Assembly: GCF_044466355.1 (NCBI RefSeq) | Contig: NZ_JBITMQ010000021.1 | Span: 1-64,000 of the forward strand | Length of the DNA: 64,000 bases | From: Actinophytocola sp044466355 | GTDB lineage: Bacteria; Actinomycetota; Actinomycetes; Mycobacteriales; Pseudonocardiaceae | Reading direction: 5' to 3' | Part shown: positions 59,904-64,000 of the stretch, piece after piece | Position numbering within the stretch: position 1 is the first letter of the stretch | How the letters are laid out: the number at the start of each line of letters is the position of its first letter | Position numbers and translations under genes: made by a program | The notes under the pieces: generated by a model | What the model was told of the DNA's origin: nothing | What the model saw: only the letters and a program-made list of their open reading frames with translations | Databases searched by the model: none

Positions 59904-62195
59904 TCACCCCTCGCCGATCGTGGCGGCCGCCACGGCCGCCTGCCCGTAGCTGATGCCGCCGTCGTTGACCGGCACCCGCTGTCCGATGTGGACGTCGAGG
60001 TCCTGTGCGGTGAGGGCAGCGACCAGTTCGCCGGCGAGGAGCGCGTTCTGGAAGACACCGCCGCCGAGGCAGACGGTGCGCACGCCCGTCTCCCGCACGG
60101 CCTCGGTGACCATGGCCAACGAGACCTCGGTGACGGTGTGGTGGAAACGCCGTGCGACGGCCTCGGCCGGGGCGTCGGTGGTGATCACGTCGGCGAGCGT
60201 GTGCGCCGCGTCGTAGACCCAGAGCCCCGCGCGCCTGTGCAGCGTCCACCGCAGCGGCGTGCTCGTCGTGGCACGCCGCGCCGCCGCCTCCAGCAGCACC
60301 GCGGCCTCACCCTCGTAGGTGGTCTCGTCGCAGAGGCCGAGCAGTGCGGCGACGGCGTCGAAGAGCCGTCCCGCGCTGGATGCCCTCGGGCAGTTGACGT
60401 TCGCCTCGATCATCCGGCGGATGAGTGCGACCTCCCGGTCGCGGAGGCGTGCGGTGAGCCCCTGCGCCAGGTGCTCAGGAACGTGGTCCTCCGCCCCGAA
60501 GAGGTAGCCGAGCGCCATCCTGACCGGTTTGCGGACCGCGGCCTCGCCGCCGGGCAGCGGGGCCGTGCCGAACCTGCCGCACCTGCGGTAGCTCGTGTAG
60601 TCGCACAGCAGCAGTTCGCCGCCCCACAGCGTGCCGTCGTCGCCGAGCCCGAGGCCGTCGTACGCGAGGCCGAGGAACGGCCCGGTCACCCCGTGCTCCG
60701 CGGCGGTCGCGGCGACGTGCGCGTGGTGGTGCTGCACCCCGATCCTGTCCCGCGCGGGCCACCGCTCTCGCGCGTGCTGGGTGGACAGGTAACCGGGGTG
60801 CAGGTCGTGGGCGGCGATCCGCGGCTCGACCGCGTGCAGGCGCGACAGCGCCGCGACCGACTCGGTGAACGCGGTGTAGGTGTCCACATCGGACAGGTCG
60901 CCGAGGTGCGGGCCGGCGACCGCCCGGTCGCCGATACCCAGGGTGACGGTGTTCTTCAGCTGCGCGCCCACCGCGAGCAGCGGTGCTGGCGTCCGCACCG
61001 GCAGCGGCAGCGGTGCGGGGGAGTAACCGCGGGCACGGCGGATCACCTGCCTCTGGCCGCCGACGATCCGGACCACGGAATCGTCGTAGCGGGACCACAC
61101 CGCGCGGTCGTGGGTGAGGATGCCGTCGACGAACGGGCCCAGTGTCGCCGCCGCGCGGCCGTCGTCGATCGCGATCGGTTCGCCGGTCCGGTTGCCGCTC
61201 GTCACCACGAGGGGTGTGGCGAGATCCGCCAGCAGCAGGTGGTGCAGTGGGCTGTAGGGGAGGAACACACCCAGCTCCGCCAGCCCGGGCGCCACGTCGT
61301 CGGCGACTGCCGTGTCCGCACGCCTCGGCAGCAGCACGATCGGCTGGGCAGTCGAGTGGAGGGCGTTCGCGGCGGGCAGGTCGACGATCGTGAGTGTCCT
61401 GGCCATCGCCAGGTCGCGGGCCATGACCGCGAACGGCTTGCGGGGCCGGTGCTTCGCGGCACGCAGCCGCCGCACCGCTGCCTCGGCGTCCGCGGCGCAG
61501 ACCAGTTGGTAGCCGCCGACGCCCTTGACCGCCACGAGCCCACCACCGGCGATCACCGCCTCGGCGGCGCGCAGTGCGGCTTCTCCGGTCGCGGCACCGA
61601 AACGCAGCCGCGGGCCGCAGGAGGGGCAGGCGGTCGGCTCGGCGTGGAACCGGCGGTTCGCCGGATCCCGGTACTCCGCCGCGCAGGGGCCGCACATCGG
61701 GAAGGCCAGCATCGCCGTCCGCGCGCGGTCGTAGGGCAGGTCGCCGACGATGGTCGCGCGCGGGCCGCAGTCCGTGCAGTTCAGGAAGGGGTAGCGGTAC
61801 CGCCGGTCGGCGGGGTCGAACAACTCGTGCACGCAGGCGTCGCAAGTCGCCAGGTCAGGGGGCAGGTCGCGGGAGCCTGCCGGGTCGGCGCCGCTGGCGT
61901 CGATGCTGAACCCGGCACCCGCGCCGGTGGCGTCGGTCGTGACCGCGACCCGGACGATCTCGGACTGCCGGGGAGCATCCATGGTGAGACGCGCCAGGAA
62001 CTCGTCGACAGCGGCCGTCGGGCCCGCGAGCCGGATGGCGACATGCCCGCCCGCGTTGCGCACCCCGCCGCGCAGCCCGAGGTTCACGGCGAGGCGGTAG
62101 ACGAACGGCCGGAACCCGACGCCCTGCACCGTGCCGTACACCCGTACCAGGACGGCGGTCTCGGCTGCGCTGCTGGATTGGACGTCGGTCGTCAC
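59904..62195 (-). CDS. hypF: Carbamoyltransferase HypF
   Basis: A 763-aa enzyme that makes the thiocarbamate precursor of cyanide from carbamoyl phosphate. Domains in order are acylphosphatase-like (VRVYGTVQGVGFRPFVYRLA), two zinc-finger motifs (CDACVHELFDP.., CTDCGPR; CGPCAAEYRDP, CPSCGPRLR), a YrdC-like domain (AVKGVGGYQLVCAADAE, KHRPRKPFAVM) and a kinase/carbamoyltransferase domain (VQHHHAHVAATAAEHG; GGGVFQNALLAGEL). GTG 62195 is chosen because it begins the acylphosphatase domain; its ribosome site is weak. It is the first gene of the nine-gene operon. hypA and hypB are absent from the window. Confidence 0.93.
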   Translation of the reverse strand: MTTDVQSSSAAETAVLVRVYGTVQGVGFRPFVYRLAVNLGLRGGVRNAGGHVAIRLAGPTAAVDEFLARLTMDAPRQSEIVRVAVTTDATGAGAGFSIDASGADPAGSRDLPPDLATCDACVHELFDPADRRYRYPFLNCTDCGPRATIVGDLPYDRARTAMLAFPMCGPCAAEYRDPANRRFHAEPTACPSCGPRLRFGAATGEAALRAAEAVIAGGGLVAVKGVGGYQLVCAADAEAAVRRLRAAKHRPRKPFAVMARDLAMARTLTIVDLPAANALHSTAQPIVLLPRRADTAVADDVAPGLAELGVFLPYSPLHHLLLADLATPLVVTSGNRTGEPIAIDDGRAAATLGPFVDGILTHDRAVWSRYDDSVVRIVGGQRQVIRRARGYSPAPLPLPVRTPAPLLAVGAQLKNTVTLGIGDRAVAGPHLGDLSDVDTYTAFTESVAALSRLHAVEPRIAAHDLHPGYLSTQHARERWPARDRIGVQHHHAHVAATAAEHGVTGPFLGLAYDGLGLGDDGTLWGGELLLCDYTSYRRCGRFGTAPLPGGEAAVRKPVRMALGYLFGAEDHVPEHLAQGLTARLRDREVALIRRMIEANVNCPRASSAGRLFDAVAALLGLCDETTYEGEAAVLLEAAARRATTSTPLRWTLHRRAGLWVYDAAHTLADVITTDAPAEAVARRFHHTVTEVSLAMVTEAVRETGVRTVCLGGGVFQNALLAGELVAALTAQDLDVHIGQRVPVNDGGISYGQAAVAAATIGEG

Positions 62196-62232
62196 GAACC
62201 CGAGCGTGCCGGTGGCGCACAGGTGGCAGCCA

Positions 62233-62246
62233 GGGCACTTGGTCCT
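62233..62246. promoter_or_regulatory. Weak DosR-like site between hypF and the aldolase
   Basis: GGGCACTTGGTCCT has 7 of 10 half-site bases. Its right part CTTGGTCCT equals that of the site at 38815. It is 38 bp from hypF and 85 bp from the aldolase gene. This is the weakest of the listed boxes. Confidence 0.35.
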
Positions 62247-62330
62247 CGTGGCGCCTGACCAACGGTACTGGGTACCCGCGCGCCACGGCGCGAACGTGGT
62301 GGTACGGCACCAAGGGGAAAGGAGTGCGCG

Positions 62331-63227
62331 ATGTCCACACGTCCATCGCTGGCACGACTCGGACTCGACACCGGGAAGAAGGCGCGACTCCACCGCATCC
62401 TGCACCAGCACGGCCTGCGCAACGGCACGGCACTGTTCCTGCCGTACGACCAGGGTTTCGAACACGGTCCGCGCGACTTCTTCGCCAACCCGGCGTCCGG
62501 CGACCCGAAGTACGTGATCCGGCTCGCGCTCGAAGGCGGGTTCAACGGCGTCGTGCTCCAGATCGGCCTCGCGGAGAAGTTCTACTGGGACTTCGCCGGT
62601 GAACTGCCGCTGGTGCTGAAGCTGAACGGGAAGACCGACATCCCGCCGGACTCCGCGGCGTTGTCCCCGGTGCACGGGAGCGTCGCGGACGCGGTCCGCC
62701 TCGGCGCGGACGCCGTCGGCTACACCCTGTACGTCGGCACCCCGGCCCAGGAGCAGGACTTCGCGCAGTACCGCCAGGTCCGCGCGGACGCCGAGCGTCT
62801 CGGCATGCCGCTGATCGTCTGGGCCTACCCGCGCGGGTCGGCCGTCGAGGCCAAGGGCGGCAAGAACTCCTTCTACGCCGTGGACTACGCGGCACGGGTC
62901 GCGAGTGAGCTGGGTGCCGACGTGGTGAAGGTGAACTTCCCGCACCCGGAGAAGCAGGACGGCACCCCCGAGCAGTACGGCGCGGCCTTCACCACGCAGG
63001 ACGCCATCGACGCGGTGGTGCGTTCGGCCAACCGCACGATGGTGCTGGTGTCCGGCGGCGCGAAAGCGGGCGACGAGGCGATGTTCGAGAAGGCCCGGCA
63101 GTCGATGGACGCGGGCGCGACGGGACTCATCTTCGGCCGCAACGTGTGGCAGCGCGACCACGACGACTCGCTGCGGTTCGTCGAGCGGCTGCGCGAGCTG
63201 CTCGCCAAGTACGACAGCGCGCCATGA
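62331..63227 (+). CDS. fbaB: Class I fructose-bisphosphate aldolase (DhnA type)
   Basis: A 298-aa Schiff-base aldolase cleaving or forming fructose-1,6-bisphosphate. It has FLPYDQGFEHGPRDFFANP, KLNGKTDIP, VGYTLYVGTPAQEQDF, the probable Schiff-base Lys in ADVVKVNFPHPE, and VSGGAKAGDEAMFEKA with GLIFGRNVWQR. DhnA-type aldolases tend to serve gluconeogenesis. ATG 62331 follows AAAGGAG. It is divergent from hypF and heads a rightward unit with the PPOX protein and the oxidoreductase. Confidence 0.9.
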   Translation: MSTRPSLARLGLDTGKKARLHRILHQHGLRNGTALFLPYDQGFEHGPRDFFANPASGDPKYVIRLALEGGFNGVVLQIGLAEKFYWDFAGELPLVLKLNGKTDIPPDSAALSPVHGSVADAVRLGADAVGYTLYVGTPAQEQDFAQYRQVRADAERLGMPLIVWAYPRGSAVEAKGGKNSFYAVDYAARVASELGADVVKVNFPHPEKQDGTPEQYGAAFTTQDAIDAVVRSANRTMVLVSGGAKAGDEAMFEKARQSMDAGATGLIFGRNVWQRDHDDSLRFVERLRELLAKYDSAP

Positions 63228-63238
63228 GGAGGAACACG

Positions 63239-63751
63239 ATGGTGACGACAGCACGGGAGGCACAGCGGCCCGCGACGACGACCGAGCAGGTCTGGCGTGA
63301 GCTGACCAAGGCGTCGTTCGCGGTGATCAGCCAGGTCACCGCGGCCGGCGCGCCGCGGTCGAGCGGAGTGGTGTACGCCGTCGAGGACCGGCGGTTGTAC
63401 GCGGTGGTGGCGCCGCACAGCTGGAAGGCCAGGCACCTGGCTGCGGACGGCCGGGTCGCGGTGACGGTGCCGGTGCACCGCGGCGGCGTGCTCGCGCTCG
63501 TCGCACCGATCCCGCCCGCCACGATCAGCTTCCACGGCCACGCGACCGTGCGGCCGGCCTCGGTGTTGCCCGAACGCCTGTCACACCTGGTGCCTGCCGA
63601 GCGCCGCGCGTCGTGCCGGGTCGTGGAGATCGAGCCGGATGGCGACTTCGTGCTGTACGGCATCGGCGTGCCCCTGCTGCGGATGCGTGAGCCCGCGACG
63701 GCGCGTGCCCGCGTGCCGGTGTCAGTGTCGCCGCCGCTGCCTGGGGAGTGA
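63239..63751 (+). CDS. Pyridoxamine 5'-phosphate oxidase-fold flavin protein
   Basis: A 170-aa split-barrel protein (ASFAVISQVTAAGAPRSSGV, YAVVAPHSWKARHLAADGRV, AVTVPVHRG). This fold binds FMN or F420 in actinobacteria; relatives include DosR-regulon Rv2004-type neighbours and F420 reductases. The cofactor and substrate are not evident. ATG 63239 follows GAGGAGGAAC, 11 bp after the aldolase stop. Confidence 0.75.
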   Translation: MVTTAREAQRPATTTEQVWRELTKASFAVISQVTAAGAPRSSGVVYAVEDRRLYAVVAPHSWKARHLAADGRVAVTVPVHRGGVLALVAPIPPATISFHGHATVRPASVLPERLSHLVPAERRASCRVVEIEPDGDFVLYGIGVPLLRMREPATARARVPVSVSPPLPGE

Positions 63752-63756
63752 GTCCT

Positions 63757-64000
63757 GTGTACGAGGTACGGGTGCACGGGCGTGGTGGGCAGGGCGTGGT
63801 CACCGCCGCCGAGTTGCTGTCGGTGGCCGCGTTCCTGGAGGGCCGGCACGCGCAGGCGTTCCCCAGCTTCGGTTCCGAACGCACCGGTGCCCCGGTCGTG
63901 GCGTTCTGCCGTGTCGCCGACCGGCCCATCCGCACGCACGCGCCGATCGCGCGCCCCAACGCGGTGATCGTGCAGGACCCCACGTTGTTCGGCGCGGTGC
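63757..64000 (+). CDS. 2-oxoacid:ferredoxin oxidoreductase gamma domain (partial, cut by window end)
   Basis: The first 81 residues of a pyruvate/2-oxoacid:ferredoxin oxidoreductase gamma subunit: VRVHGRGGQGVVTAAELLSV, FPSFGSERTGAPVVAFCRVA and NAVIVQDPTLFG are diagnostic. GTG 63757 has GGGGAGTGAG upstream, 5 bp after the preceding stop, so it continues the aldolase operon. The gene is open at base 64000; alpha, beta and delta subunits would lie to the right. Pyruvate is the likely substrate, given ppdK nearby. Confidence 0.85.
   Translation, partial: MYEVRVHGRGGQGVVTAAELLSVAAFLEGRHAQAFPSFGSERTGAPVVAFCRVADRPIRTHAPIARPNAVIVQDPTLFGAV

Noticed and set aside
59790..62258. An 822-codon plus-strand open frame
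   Set aside because: It is antisense to hypC and hypF, lacks domain motifs and shows shadow-frame composition.

Overview
This is a very high-GC actinobacterial sequence. It encodes a DosR/DevR-DosS/DevS oxygen-sensing two-component pair with the mycobacterial-type dormancy gene set, beside a conjugation module typical of actinobacterial integrative elements. The gene content suggests a Pseudonocardiales-like filamentous actinomycete, but this is a family-level guess because the window has no rRNA or housekeeping marker.

Region A (1 to about 18.9 kb) is part of an integrative and conjugative element. A leftward tra operon (12080 to 77) encodes a conserved HTH-like protein, a VirB2-like pilin, a VirB6/TrbL-like membrane protein with a repeat-rich tail, a PrgI-family protein, a VirB4 ATPase, a coupling ATPase, a replication-relaxation protein and a transglycosylase/NlpC cell-wall hydrolase. 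A 536-bp control region holds a 29-bp imperfect inverted repeat that may be an operator or oriT. A rightward DNA-modification module follows: a catalytically dead methyltransferase paralog, an active-looking amino-methyltransferase, a frameshifted cytosine-5 methyltransferase, a PP-loop (PAPS-reductase-like) enzyme, a shattered VUT-family transporter gene and an HNH-like nuclease. Relaxase, integrase and replication genes are not in the window, and no element boundary could be fixed.

Region B (19.2 to 53.0 kb) is a large DosR-type hypoxia and dormancy island. It holds dosR and dosS, two CoA-binding proteins, two P2-type cation ATPases, five two-domain universal stress proteins, five CBS proteins (four with a BON-like tail), three Acg-type nitroreductases and cytochrome bd oxidase (cydAB). 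It also holds an HspX-like small heat shock protein, a DUF1876 protein (Rv1738-like), an Rv1733c-like membrane protein, a wax ester synthase, a DoxX-like protein, pyruvate phosphate dikinase, a zinc alcohol dehydrogenase and an alpha/beta hydrolase. Sites of the form GGGAC-N4-GTCCC, resembling the DosR box, lie in most intergenic promoter regions; three are perfect (19800, 27252, 50463). A lower-GC TIR-domain gene (37755 to 38381) has been inserted in the middle.

Region C (53.0 to 64.0 kb) is a nine-gene leftward operon (62195 to 53037), hypF-C-D-E followed by a heterotetrameric group 3b-type [NiFe] hydrogenase and its maturation protease. Divergent from it are a class I (DhnA-type) aldolase, a flavin-binding PPOX-fold protein and the start of a 2-oxoacid:ferredoxin oxidoreductase gene cut by the window edge.

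The inferred logic of regions B and C is that loss of oxygen, sensed by DosS heme, activates DosR. The regulon then supplies a high-affinity oxidase, H2-based redox disposal, pyruvate/PEP interconversion, storage lipid synthesis and stress proteins.
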